Below, one piece after another: positions 19,114 through 27,231 of a DNA stretch of 64,000 bases. The translations under genes and the position numbers were made by a program. The stretch comes from Phycisphaerae bacterium (GTDB lineage: Bacteria > Planctomycetota > Phycisphaerae > JAJVII01): positions 1 through 64,000 of the forward strand of contig JAJVII010000021.1 in the NCBI GenBank assembly GCA_022072085.1, written 5' to 3'. The notes beneath the pieces are model-generated. The model was not told the DNA's origin and did no database searches. It saw nothing but the letters and a program-made list of their open reading frames with translations. Numbering within the stretch: the first letter of the stretch is position 1; each line of letters starts with the position of its first letter.

Positions 19114-19148
19114 AGTGGCGAGTGCTGAGTGCTGAGTGCCGAGTGCGG
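19114..19148 (+). repeat. Heptanucleotide repeat (AGTGGCG AGTGCTG AGTGCTG AGTGCCG AGTGCGG)
   Basis: Direct reading, period 7. Confidence 0.9.
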
Positions 19149-19155
19149 AGCGCGT

Positions 19156-19617
19156 ACGGGGACTGGTCCGTTTTTCGCGTCCTCGCGAAAAAGGGACCTG
19201 TCCCCCTCTCCGGGCAGTGCCGAGTGCCGAGTTTCAAGTGCGGAATGTGGAATGCGGAATGCGGAGCCAAGACACCCTCACCCCGGCCCTCTCCCTCGCG
19301 AGCGAGGGAGAGGGAGAAGAGCGGGAACCGAGCGATTGCGGGGACTGGTCCGCTCTTACGGGGACTGGTCCGTTTTTCGCGTCCTCGCGAAAAAGGGACC
19401 TGTCCCCCTCTCCGGGCAGTGCCGAGTTTCGAGTTTCAAGTGCGGAGTGCGGAATGTGGAATGCGGAATGCGGAGCCAAGACACCCTCACCCCGGCCCTC
19501 TCCCTCGCGAGCGAGGGAGAGGGAGAAGAGCGGGAACCGAGCGATTGCGGGGACTGGTCCGCTCTTACGGGGACTGGTCCGTTTTTCGCGTCCTCGCGAA
19601 AAAGGGACCTGTCCCCC
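19156..19617 (+). repeat. Tandem repeat array, units ~202 and ~209 bp plus partial third copy, with internal palindromes and heptamers
   Basis: ACGGGGACTGGTCCGTTTTTCGCGTCCTCGCGAAAAAGGGACCTGTCCCCCT at 19156, 19358 and 19567; CCCTCTCCCTCGCGAGCGAGGGAGAGGG palindrome in two units. Confidence 0.95.
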
Positions 19618-19685
19618 TGCTATCTCTCCCCGCCCTTCGTGGTCCTTCGTGGGAGACCTCTTGCCGGCGTTGAAGGAAGCGTGCG

Positions 19686-20717
19686 ATGACCGACGATGAA
19701 ATCCGCAACCGGCTGAGCGCCTACCTCGACGGCCAACTGCCCGAGGCCGAGGCGGCGGCGGTCCGCGCCTACCTTGCCCGGCATCCCGACGCGCAGGGGA
19801 ACCTCGACCGCCTCTCGCGCGCCGACGCGGCGGTCCGCGCGTCAGCCGACCAGGCCGCCAGCCAACTCGACACCGAGCGGCTGATCGCCGCCGTCGGCGG
19901 CCGACTGGACGCACAGCCTTCGCCGCGGCGGCGGACCGGCTGGCTGGGCTGGACCGTCGGGGCGGCGGCGGCGCTGCTGGCGGTCGGACTGCTGACGGTT
20001 CTCTACCGCACGCTTCCGGCCGGGCCGACACACCGGCAAGAGGCCATGCAGGCCGGCTTCGCGGCGGCTGACGCCCCCCTGCCCCCGATCGTGCCCGCGT
20101 CGCAGGTGTCGGCCGCCCAACTCGGGGCGATCAGCGACGACGTCGCGGCGCCCGGCGCGACGATCCAGCCGATGCGTTCCGCGCCGCCGCCGGGCTATGT
20201 GGCCGCGCCGGGCGTTCGGCCCGCGCCACCGCCGGTCGCGACCCCGCAGGCGGCGACCGCGCTGCAATTCCCGGCTGCCGCGACGGGCCCGGCTGCGTCG
20301 GCCCAGGCGGCACTGGCGGGCGATGATCCCGAGGCGGCGGCCCTGCCGCCGGCCGGCGTGGCGCTGGCGGAGGTCCCGCCCGCGGACCCCGAAGGCGTGC
20401 AGCGGGCCCTGCTCTACGACGAACTGGTCCGCAAGATCGAGGTGGTGATGATCCGGGCCTCGACGCTGGGCCCGCAGCGCTCGCCGCGCTGGCAGTCGCT
20501 GGCCGACACGATCCGCAGCGACGAACTGGTGGAGCGCTGCCGCCGGGGGCGGCGGATGCTGCCGGCCGACAGCGACCTGGCCCGGCTGTTGGCATCGGCC
20601 GAGGTGATCCTGGTCCGCACCGAGCTGGCCGGCAGTTGGGTGGACGAAGCGGCGGCGGTGCAGGAAGCGATCGCCGCCTCGAACATCCTGGAGCGATGCC
20701 GCAGGCTGAGAGCGTGA
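19686..20717 (+). CDS. Putative anti-sigma factor (membrane anchored)
   Basis: MTDDEIRNRLSAYLDGQLPEAEAAAVRAYLARHPDAQGNLDRL, TM WTVGAAAALLAVGLLTVLY; downstream of ECF sigma. Confidence 0.7.
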   Translation: MTDDEIRNRLSAYLDGQLPEAEAAAVRAYLARHPDAQGNLDRLSRADAAVRASADQAASQLDTERLIAAVGGRLDAQPSPRRRTGWLGWTVGAAAALLAVGLLTVLYRTLPAGPTHRQEAMQAGFAAADAPLPPIVPASQVSAAQLGAISDDVAAPGATIQPMRSAPPPGYVAAPGVRPAPPPVATPQAATALQFPAAATGPAASAQAALAGDDPEAAALPPAGVALAEVPPADPEGVQRALLYDELVRKIEVVMIRASTLGPQRSPRWQSLADTIRSDELVERCRRGRRMLPADSDLARLLASAEVILVRTELAGSWVDEAAAVQEAIAASNILERCRRLRA

Positions 20718-20726
20718 GGTGAACCC

Positions 20727-21176
20727 ATGAGCAGATATCAAGTCGCGTCAAGCTTGTTCATCGCAGCCGCCGGACTGATGCTGGCTGGGCTGGGCGGTTG
20801 CTCAGCCGCCGGCTACTTTGCGCAGCAGGACGAGGCCCCGCCGGCGCCGCCGATGTGGAACCGCACGCCGCAGCCGGCGCCGGCCGACCCGCCCGCGGCG
20901 GCTGACCCGGGCCTGCGTCAGGACCAGCTCGACCGAGCCTACGACCGCATCTACGCCAACGAGTATGTCCAGGCGATCGCCATCCTCCAGCGGCTGGCAG
21001 CCAACACCGGGCCGGGCGACCCCATCGGTCCGCAGGTGATGCTGTGGCTGGGCTGGTGCCGGCAGGAAAGCGGCGACCGTGAGGGGGCGCAGGCTGCGTA
21101 TCAGAAACTCCTGGACACCTGGCCTGCCGACCGCAATGCCCCGCGAGCCCGCCGCTGGCTGGACGAGCTGAAGTAG
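20727..21176 (+). CDS. Tetratricopeptide-type lipoprotein
   Basis: LMLAGLGGCSAAGY lipobox; DRAYDRIYANEYVQAIAILQRLAANTG...GDREGAQAAYQKLLDTWP. Confidence 0.75.
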   Translation: MSRYQVASSLFIAAAGLMLAGLGGCSAAGYFAQQDEAPPAPPMWNRTPQPAPADPPAAADPGLRQDQLDRAYDRIYANEYVQAIAILQRLAANTGPGDPIGPQVMLWLGWCRQESGDREGAQAAYQKLLDTWPADRNAPRARRWLDELK

Positions 21177-21212
21177 AGCAGTTTGTTGAAACCTGCGAAA
21201 GAAATGTTCATT

Positions 21213-21494
21213 CACCACAGAGAACAGAGCATCTTTCATAATTCAGTTCGCCGCTGAGGCGCAGAGACGCGGAGTGAAAGGACTTGGTTCAAAACGGGCA
21301 TCGGAAGTAATCGAAAGACTCGAACGCAACGCCTTCCATAAGCCTTTGTCCCTCTGCGGCTCAGCGCCTCAGCGGCCAATTATGAAAAGTCCTGAGAACA
21401 CAGAGATCAGAGAGGTGGTCAGAAACGTCAAGAAATGCCCGAAATCAAGATTTTTTCAATACTCCCGACTCTGTGCCCTCTGTGTTCTCTGTGG
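21213..21494. repeat. Nested intergenic inverted repeats
   Basis: Outer CACCACAGAGAACAGAG ... CTCTGTGTTCTCTGTGGTG; inner CCGCTGAGGCGCAGAG ... CTCTGCGGCTCAGCGCCTCAGCGG. Confidence 0.8.
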
Positions 21495-21659
21495 TGAGAG
21501 TTTCTTCCGCAGGATTCAATGGCAAGCGCTGTGATGAATTCCTGCCGCCCGCTCGGGCTCGGCACTCCTACAATCTCACATAACCGGCGGGGTTTTCACT
21601 TTCCCCGCGGCTGTGGCTGCGCAATAATATCTGTCGATACGTACGTAGCGGGAGGGTTT

Positions 21660-22442
21660 ATGACCGCCGATATCAGCGATGTCCTCGATGGCTGGCCCTA
21701 CGAGTCCGGGCAGATCACCGTGCGGCGGATTCGCGGCCTGGACGGGCGCGAAAAGCTCCAGCTTCGGCTGGACCTCGGGCTGCTCCAAATGGAACTCCAG
21801 GACCGGCCCGACGGGCGGCGGCCCCACGGCTGCCCCACCGCGCTGGACTACGCCGAGCGGCTGCTGGCCGAGCATCGCGGGGCGCGCGGCACGCTGGAGG
21901 GCTTCGTGCTGGACGACGCGGTGTGCGGCGAGCTGCGCGAAGAAGCCCTGATGAACTACCACCGCTACCTCAGCCTCTACGTGCTGGAAGACTTCGACGG
22001 CGTGGTGCGCGACACGTCGGCCAACCTGCGGATCTTCGACCTCATCAAGCGGTTCAGCCGAACGCCGGCTGAGCAGATGTCGATGGAGCAGTACCGCCCC
22101 TACGTGACGATGATGAACTCGCGGGCCCAGGTGCAGCAGGCGCTGGGCGCGGGCGACCTGTACCGGGCGATGGCGGTGGTCAACAGCGGGCTGGGAGCGA
22201 TCCGCAGCTTCTTCCGCGAGAACGGACACCCGGAGCTGTACCAGCGGTCCAGCGAGGTGGAGATACTCAAGGACCTGCGGCGCGAGGTGTCGGCCAAGCT
22301 GCCCAAGGATCCGCTGCGCGAGTTGCAGAAAAAGCTGCGCAAGGCCGTCCAGACCGAGCACTACGAAGACGCCGCCCGCTTCCGCGACCAGATCGATGCC
22401 CTCAAGACCGGCAGCGTCCAGCCGGAGCAGCCGACGGTGTAG
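21660..22442 (+). CDS. UvrB/UvrC (UVR) motif-containing protein
   Basis: C-terminal LRELQKKLRKAVQTEHYEDAARFRDQIDALK; start MTADISDVLDGWPYES preferred. Confidence 0.8.
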   Translation: MTADISDVLDGWPYESGQITVRRIRGLDGREKLQLRLDLGLLQMELQDRPDGRRPHGCPTALDYAERLLAEHRGARGTLEGFVLDDAVCGELREEALMNYHRYLSLYVLEDFDGVVRDTSANLRIFDLIKRFSRTPAEQMSMEQYRPYVTMMNSRAQVQQALGAGDLYRAMAVVNSGLGAIRSFFRENGHPELYQRSSEVEILKDLRREVSAKLPKDPLRELQKKLRKAVQTEHYEDAARFRDQIDALKTGSVQPEQPTV

Positions 22443-22527
22443 CCCGGCCGATGTCGAATGTCGAATGAAATGCCGCGGGAGTCTGTCCGCATCCGGGCCG
22501 CTTGAAGAAGCGCCCGCTCCCCTCCCC

Positions 22528-22569
22528 CAATCCCAAATCTGAAATCGAAAATCTGAAATCCGAAATCCC
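22528..22569 (+). repeat. Heptanucleotide repeat (CAATCCC AAATCTG AAATCGA AAATCTG AAATCCG AAATCCC)
   Basis: Direct reading, period 7. Confidence 0.9.
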
Positions 22570-22574
22570 CACCG

Positions 22575-25500
22575 TCACTTCTCGTCGGCGCGGGTGAGTT
22601 CGACGGGCAGCGGGGCGGTGTTGCGGCAGGACGGGTAGCCCGAGCAGCCGAGGAACTTGCCGCTGAGCCCGGAGCGGATGACCATCGGCTTGCCGCACTT
22701 GGAGCAGCTCACGTCGGTCACCTTGGGCGGCTCCTTCTTGGCTGGCTTCTCCGGCAGGCCGAGTTGCACGCGGGCCTGCTTGAGGGCGTCGCCCTTGACC
22801 TTCAGGATGCCCTTGCAGGTCGGGTAATTGCGGCAGCCCAGGAACGGCCCGAACCGCGACGAGCGGAGCTGCACCGGTCCGTGGCACTGCGGGCAGCCCT
22901 GCTTCATCAGCTCGCCCAGCTCGCCGCCGACGGCGTCGGCCTCGGCGGCCGCGGCGGCGTCCGGGCCCTGGCCGGCGGCGGCAGGCGATTCGGCCTTGGC
23001 CTTCGAGGCCTTCTTCTTCGTCGATCTCTTCGCGGTCTTCTTGCCGTCAGCCGACGGGTCGGGCGAAGCGCCGTTGGGCTCGGCCGCCTCGAGGTAGCCG
23101 GTGGTCTCGATGCTGGCGCGCTCGGCCTTGGTCAGGTTGCGGGTGTTGCGGCAGCGCGGGAAGCCCGTGCAGGCGAGGAACATCCCCTTGCGTCCTGTGC
23201 GCACGACCATCGGCCGCTGGCACTTCTCGCACGCGATCCCGGTCTCGATGACCTTGGCCTTGGGGCGTTTGACGGCCAGCCCCTCGGGGATCGGCGCGGT
23301 CCCCTTGCAGTCGGGGTAGCGCGAGCAGCCCATGAACGACCGGCCGCGGGCGAACTTGGCCTGCATCGGCGAGCCGCAGTCGGGGCAGGACATCTCGATC
23401 TCGTCGGGCTCGACCAGCTTGAGCGGCGTGCCGTCGTCGGCGCAGGGCAGCGTGCCGTTGCACTCGGGGTAGCGCGTGCAGCCGAGGAACACGCCCGTGC
23501 GGCCGCGCCGCAGGAGCATCGCCGAGCCGCACTCGGGGCACTTGGCGTCGACTTCCTTGCGCTCGATCGGCTCGCCGGCGTCGTTGACGTCCGCGGTGTG
23601 GTCGCACTGGGGATAGTTGGCGCAGCCGAGGAACCGCCCGGCCCGTCCGATGCGATACATCAGCTTGCCGCCGCACTTGGGGCAGGGGTAGGGCGACTCC
23701 TCGACCGGCTTGACCATCTTGTCGCCGGCCTCGGCCAGCCGCTCGCTGAACGGCTCGTAGAACTCGCGCAGCACGTGGACCCAGTCGAGGTGGGCCTCCT
23801 CGATCTTGTCCAGTTCACTCTCCATGAAGCGGGTGAACTCGACGTCGAAGATTGTCGGGAAGGCCGCGATCAGCATGTCGGTGACGACTTCGCCCAGCGC
23901 GGTCGGGTGGAACCGCCGGTCGCGCAGCTCGACGTAGTGCCGGCTCTGGATCGTGTCGATGATCGAGGCGTAGGTGCTCGGCCGCCCGATGCCCTCGGCC
24001 TCCATCGCCTTGACCAGCGTCGCCTCGCTGTAGCGCGGCGGGGGCTCGGTGAAGTGCTGCGTCGGATCGACGCGGGCGGCGAACATGGCCGCCCCCTCCG
24101 CGACGCCCTCGGGCAGCATCGGCTCGGGCGTGTCGCGCCGCTCGGTGACGGCCAGGTGGCCGTCAAACAGCAGCTTGCGGGCCGACGCACGCAGCATGCC
24201 GACACGGCTGCCCGCGTCGCCGGGGCACTCGGCCCGCACGTCCATCGTCACCGTCTGCCAGCGGGCCGGGGCCATCTGGCAGGCGACGAACCGCCGCCAG
24301 ATCAGGTCGTAGAGCTTGAACTGCTGCTCGTCGAGATAGCCGCGCAGGTCCTGCGGCGTGCGGGTCACGTCGGTCGGGCGGACGGCCTCGTGGGCCTCCT
24401 GGGCGCCGGCCGACGCAGTGTATCGTTGCGGCTGATCGGGCAGGTAGGCCGCCCCGAACCGCCCGCCGATGAACTCCCGCGCCGCCGCCACGGCCTCGGG
24501 CGCGAGGTTCATCGAGTCGGTTCGCATGTAGGTGATCAGGCCGGTCGGGCCCGACTCGCCGATCTCCACGCCCTCGTAGAGCTGCTGGGCGATCCGCATC
24601 GTCTGCGACGTGCGGAAGCCGAGCTGGTTGGCCGCCGCCTGCTGGAGCGCCGCCGTCGTGAACGGGCCGGCGGGCTTGTCCTGCCGCTCGCTGGTCTTGA
24701 GCCCCGCGACCGCGTAGGTCGCCTGCCCCAGCGCCGCGGCCGCGTCGTGAGCGAAGGCCTGGTTGTCCGGCCGAAACTTCTCGCCCGCCCATTCGACCAG
24801 CTCGCAGCGGACGAGATGGTTGGCGGCGTAGAAGTCGAACAGCGCCTGCTTGGACAGCCCCTTCTCGGGGTCCGCCGACGCGAGCAGCGCCTTGAGCGCC
24901 TCGCCGGCGCGGGCGGCGGCATCGGCGCCGTCGGGCGTCAGCTCCACGCCGATCCGCCAGTATTCCTCGGCCACGAACGCGCGGATTTCGCGCTCGCGCT
25001 CGACGATGATGCGCACCGCGACGGTCTGCACGCGGCCGGCGCTCAGCCCGCGGCGGACCTTGCGCCACAGCAGCGGCGAAACCTGGTAGCCCACGATGCG
25101 GTCGAGGATTCGGCGGGCCTGCTGGGCGTTCACCTTGTCCATGTCGATCGCATGCGGGTCGCGGAAGGCCTCCTGGATCGCGGCCTTGGTGATCTGGTTG
25201 AAGATGACTCGGCCGATCCGGTCGTCGGGGACGTTGAGGGCCTCGGCCAGGTGCCAGGCGATGGCTTCGCCTTCGCGGTCAAGGTCGGTCGCGAGCATGA
25301 TGCGGTCGGCCTGGGCGGCCATCTTGCTCAGCGGGCCCAGGACGTTGCGGCGGTTCTGGAGCGGCACGTAGGTCGGGGCGAAGTCGTGTTCGAGGTCCAC
25401 GCCGAAGTCGCGCTGCGGCAGGTCGCGGACGTGGCCCATGCTCGCCCGCACGACGTAGTCGTCGCCGAGGTAGCGGTTGATGGTGCGGGCCTTGGCCGGC

Positions 25501-25607
25501 GACTCGACGATGACCAGCGTCTTGCCCCGCGCGTCGACCGCGCCGGGGCCGCGCGCACCGCCGGCGCTGCGTCGAGCAGCCGTCTTGCGTTTCGCCTTCT
25601 TGGCCAC
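22575..25607 (-). CDS. topA: DNA topoisomerase I with six C-terminal zinc ribbons
   Basis: TLVIVESPAKARTINRYLG; LATDLDREGEAIAWHL; TGLITYMRTDS; six CxxC...C...C zf-C4_Topoisom units. Confidence 0.97.
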   Translation of the reverse strand: MAKKAKRKTAARRSAGGARGPGAVDARGKTLVIVESPAKARTINRYLGDDYVVRASMGHVRDLPQRDFGVDLEHDFAPTYVPLQNRRNVLGPLSKMAAQADRIMLATDLDREGEAIAWHLAEALNVPDDRIGRVIFNQITKAAIQEAFRDPHAIDMDKVNAQQARRILDRIVGYQVSPLLWRKVRRGLSAGRVQTVAVRIIVEREREIRAFVAEEYWRIGVELTPDGADAAARAGEALKALLASADPEKGLSKQALFDFYAANHLVRCELVEWAGEKFRPDNQAFAHDAAAALGQATYAVAGLKTSERQDKPAGPFTTAALQQAAANQLGFRTSQTMRIAQQLYEGVEIGESGPTGLITYMRTDSMNLAPEAVAAAREFIGGRFGAAYLPDQPQRYTASAGAQEAHEAVRPTDVTRTPQDLRGYLDEQQFKLYDLIWRRFVACQMAPARWQTVTMDVRAECPGDAGSRVGMLRASARKLLFDGHLAVTERRDTPEPMLPEGVAEGAAMFAARVDPTQHFTEPPPRYSEATLVKAMEAEGIGRPSTYASIIDTIQSRHYVELRDRRFHPTALGEVVTDMLIAAFPTIFDVEFTRFMESELDKIEEAHLDWVHVLREFYEPFSERLAEAGDKMVKPVEESPYPCPKCGGKLMYRIGRAGRFLGCANYPQCDHTADVNDAGEPIERKEVDAKCPECGSAMLLRRGRTGVFLGCTRYPECNGTLPCADDGTPLKLVEPDEIEMSCPDCGSPMQAKFARGRSFMGCSRYPDCKGTAPIPEGLAVKRPKAKVIETGIACEKCQRPMVVRTGRKGMFLACTGFPRCRNTRNLTKAERASIETTGYLEAAEPNGASPDPSADGKKTAKRSTKKKASKAKAESPAAAGQGPDAAAAAEADAVGGELGELMKQGCPQCHGPVQLRSSRFGPFLGCRNYPTCKGILKVKGDALKQARVQLGLPEKPAKKEPPKVTDVSCSKCGKPMVIRSGLSGKFLGCSGYPSCRNTAPLPVELTRADEK

Positions 25608-25767
25608 TGAGGTCTCCGGGGGCGGTAATTGTTGCCACCAAGAGCCGTTCTGTCAAACGCTATTCATGCGAGAGGCTCCGCGGCAGACCGCCATTGCCCG
25701 CCGCGGGGCGATTGGATTAATATCGACTCCTCCGGGCCGACCGTTCACCCAATCCGGGAGAATCGCC

Positions 25768-26757
25768 ATGACCGTCGGATGGGGCATCGTCGGATGCGGG
25801 GCGATCGCCGCGACGCGGATCGCGCCGGCCATCCGCTCCGGCGAGAACGCCGAGTTCGTCGCCTGCTGCTCGCGGACGCTGGACAAGGCGTCGGCCTTCG
25901 CCTCGCAACAGGGGGCCGCGCGCGGGTACGACGACCTGAGCGAACTGGCTGACGACCCCGACGTGCAGGCCGTCTACATCGCCACCCCCAACGCCGCCCA
26001 CCGCGCCGCCGCCGTCGAGTTGCTCGAGGGCGGCAAGCACGTGTTCTGCGCCGCGCCGCTGGCGACCTCGGCGGAGGACGCCGACGCGATGGTCGAGTCC
26101 GCTGCGTCGGCCGGCCGGCTGCTCGGCGTCGGCTGCCAGATGCGCTGCCTGCCCGCGCTGGTGCAGGTGCGCGAGCTGATCGCGACCGGCCAACTCGGCG
26201 AACTGCTGCTGATGCGGGCCGGCTTCGGCTGCCCGCTCGACGGCGACGGCGGCTGGCGGGTCCAGCGGGCCCTGTCCGGCGGCGGGGCGTTGATGGACCT
26301 GGGCCCGCACGTCATCGACGCGCTGCGCTGGCTGGGCGGGGAGATCGTGGCGGCCAGCGGCCGGGCCGCCAACCTTCGGCTGCGCGGCGACGTGGAGGAT
26401 CTGGCCACCGCGGAACTGGAACTGGCCGGCGGGGCCCTGGCAACGATGGACGTCGCCTGGTGTCACCAGGACGCGTCGATGGCGGTCTTCGGCAGCGAGG
26501 GGTCGGCCCGTGTGGCCGGGGCCTTCGGGCAGGCGATGACCTGGCGGCTGGACGTGCGGATCGGCGGCGAGACGACGACGCAGGAAGGCCGGGCCGACCG
26601 GGCCTATCGCGAGGCGATCGAGGAGTTCGGCGCGGCTGTCGAGGAGGGCCAGCCGACGGCCCCGATCGACGGCCTGGCCGGCCTGCGAGCCGTGGAGGTC
26701 ATCGGCGCGATCTACGAGTCGGCCGACTGCGGCGAACGGATCGAGCTGGAGGAGTGA
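25768..26757 (+). CDS. Gfo/Idh/MocA family oxidoreductase
   Basis: MTVGWGIVGCGAIAATRIAPAI; VQAVYIATPNAAHRAAAVELLEGGKHVFCAAPLATS. Confidence 0.92.
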   Translation: MTVGWGIVGCGAIAATRIAPAIRSGENAEFVACCSRTLDKASAFASQQGAARGYDDLSELADDPDVQAVYIATPNAAHRAAAVELLEGGKHVFCAAPLATSAEDADAMVESAASAGRLLGVGCQMRCLPALVQVRELIATGQLGELLLMRAGFGCPLDGDGGWRVQRALSGGGALMDLGPHVIDALRWLGGEIVAASGRAANLRLRGDVEDLATAELELAGGALATMDVAWCHQDASMAVFGSEGSARVAGAFGQAMTWRLDVRIGGETTTQEGRADRAYREAIEEFGAAVEEGQPTAPIDGLAGLRAVEVIGAIYESADCGERIELEE

Positions 26758-26761
26758 GGGG

Positions 26762-26956
26762 ATGAAGTACCGTGACCTGGAGCGAACCCTGAGGGAGGAC
26801 GGCTGGGTGCATGTCGCCACCCGCGGCAGCCACCGCCAGTTCAAGCATCCCAGTAAGCCCGGACGCGTGACGTTGCCCGGAACCGGGGGCAAAGATGTGC
26901 CTCATGGCACATTGAACAGTATAATGAAGCAGGCGGGACTGAAGCGAGGTGGATGA
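26762..26956 (+). CDS. hicA: HicA family toxin (type II toxin-antitoxin)
   Basis: MKYRDLERTLREDGWVHVATRGSHRQFKHPSKPGRVTLPGTGGKDVPHGTLNSIMKQAGLKR, with the GSH catalytic context. Confidence 0.9.
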   Translation: MKYRDLERTLREDGWVHVATRGSHRQFKHPSKPGRVTLPGTGGKDVPHGTLNSIMKQAGLKRGG

Positions 26957-27177
26957 TGGAACGCCAGTATCTGGTCATCGTCGAGCCGGGGGCGGATGGG
27001 AGTTTCAGCGCCTACGTGCCGGACCTGCCGGGGTGCGTTTCCTGCGGCGACTCGCGAGAAGAGGTGCGCCGCCTCATCCGCGAAGCCATCGCCTTCCACA
27101 TCGAAGGGCTGAAGGAGGACGGCCTGCCCGTTCCCGAGCCGACCTCACGGGCCGACTACGTTGACGCGGTCGCCTGA
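26953..27177 (+). CDS. hicB: HicB family antitoxin
   Basis: YLVIVEPGADGSFSAYVPDLPGCVSCGDSREEVRRLIREAIAFHIEGLKEDGLPVPEP; overlaps hicA. Confidence 0.9.
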   Translation: MMERQYLVIVEPGADGSFSAYVPDLPGCVSCGDSREEVRRLIREAIAFHIEGLKEDGLPVPEPTSRADYVDAVA

Positions 27178-27231
27178 TTCCCGCATCGTCGATATCCCCA
27201 TCCCCGAAGCAATCCGCACTCCGGGTGATCG

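Noticed and set aside
19156-19617. CRISPR or transposon
   Set aside because: Only two-plus ~200 bp units, near-identical throughout, no spacers, no transposase.
19005-19699. Three overlapping plus-strand ORFs of 186-222 aa with internal peptide repeats (LVRFSRPREKGTCPP)
   Set aside because: Translations of the intergenic DNA repeat in all three frames; unit lengths are not multiples of 3, so the same DNA is read in different frames.
22764-25610. Plus-strand 948 aa ORF
   Set aside because: Antisense of topA; artefact of GC-rich codon bias.
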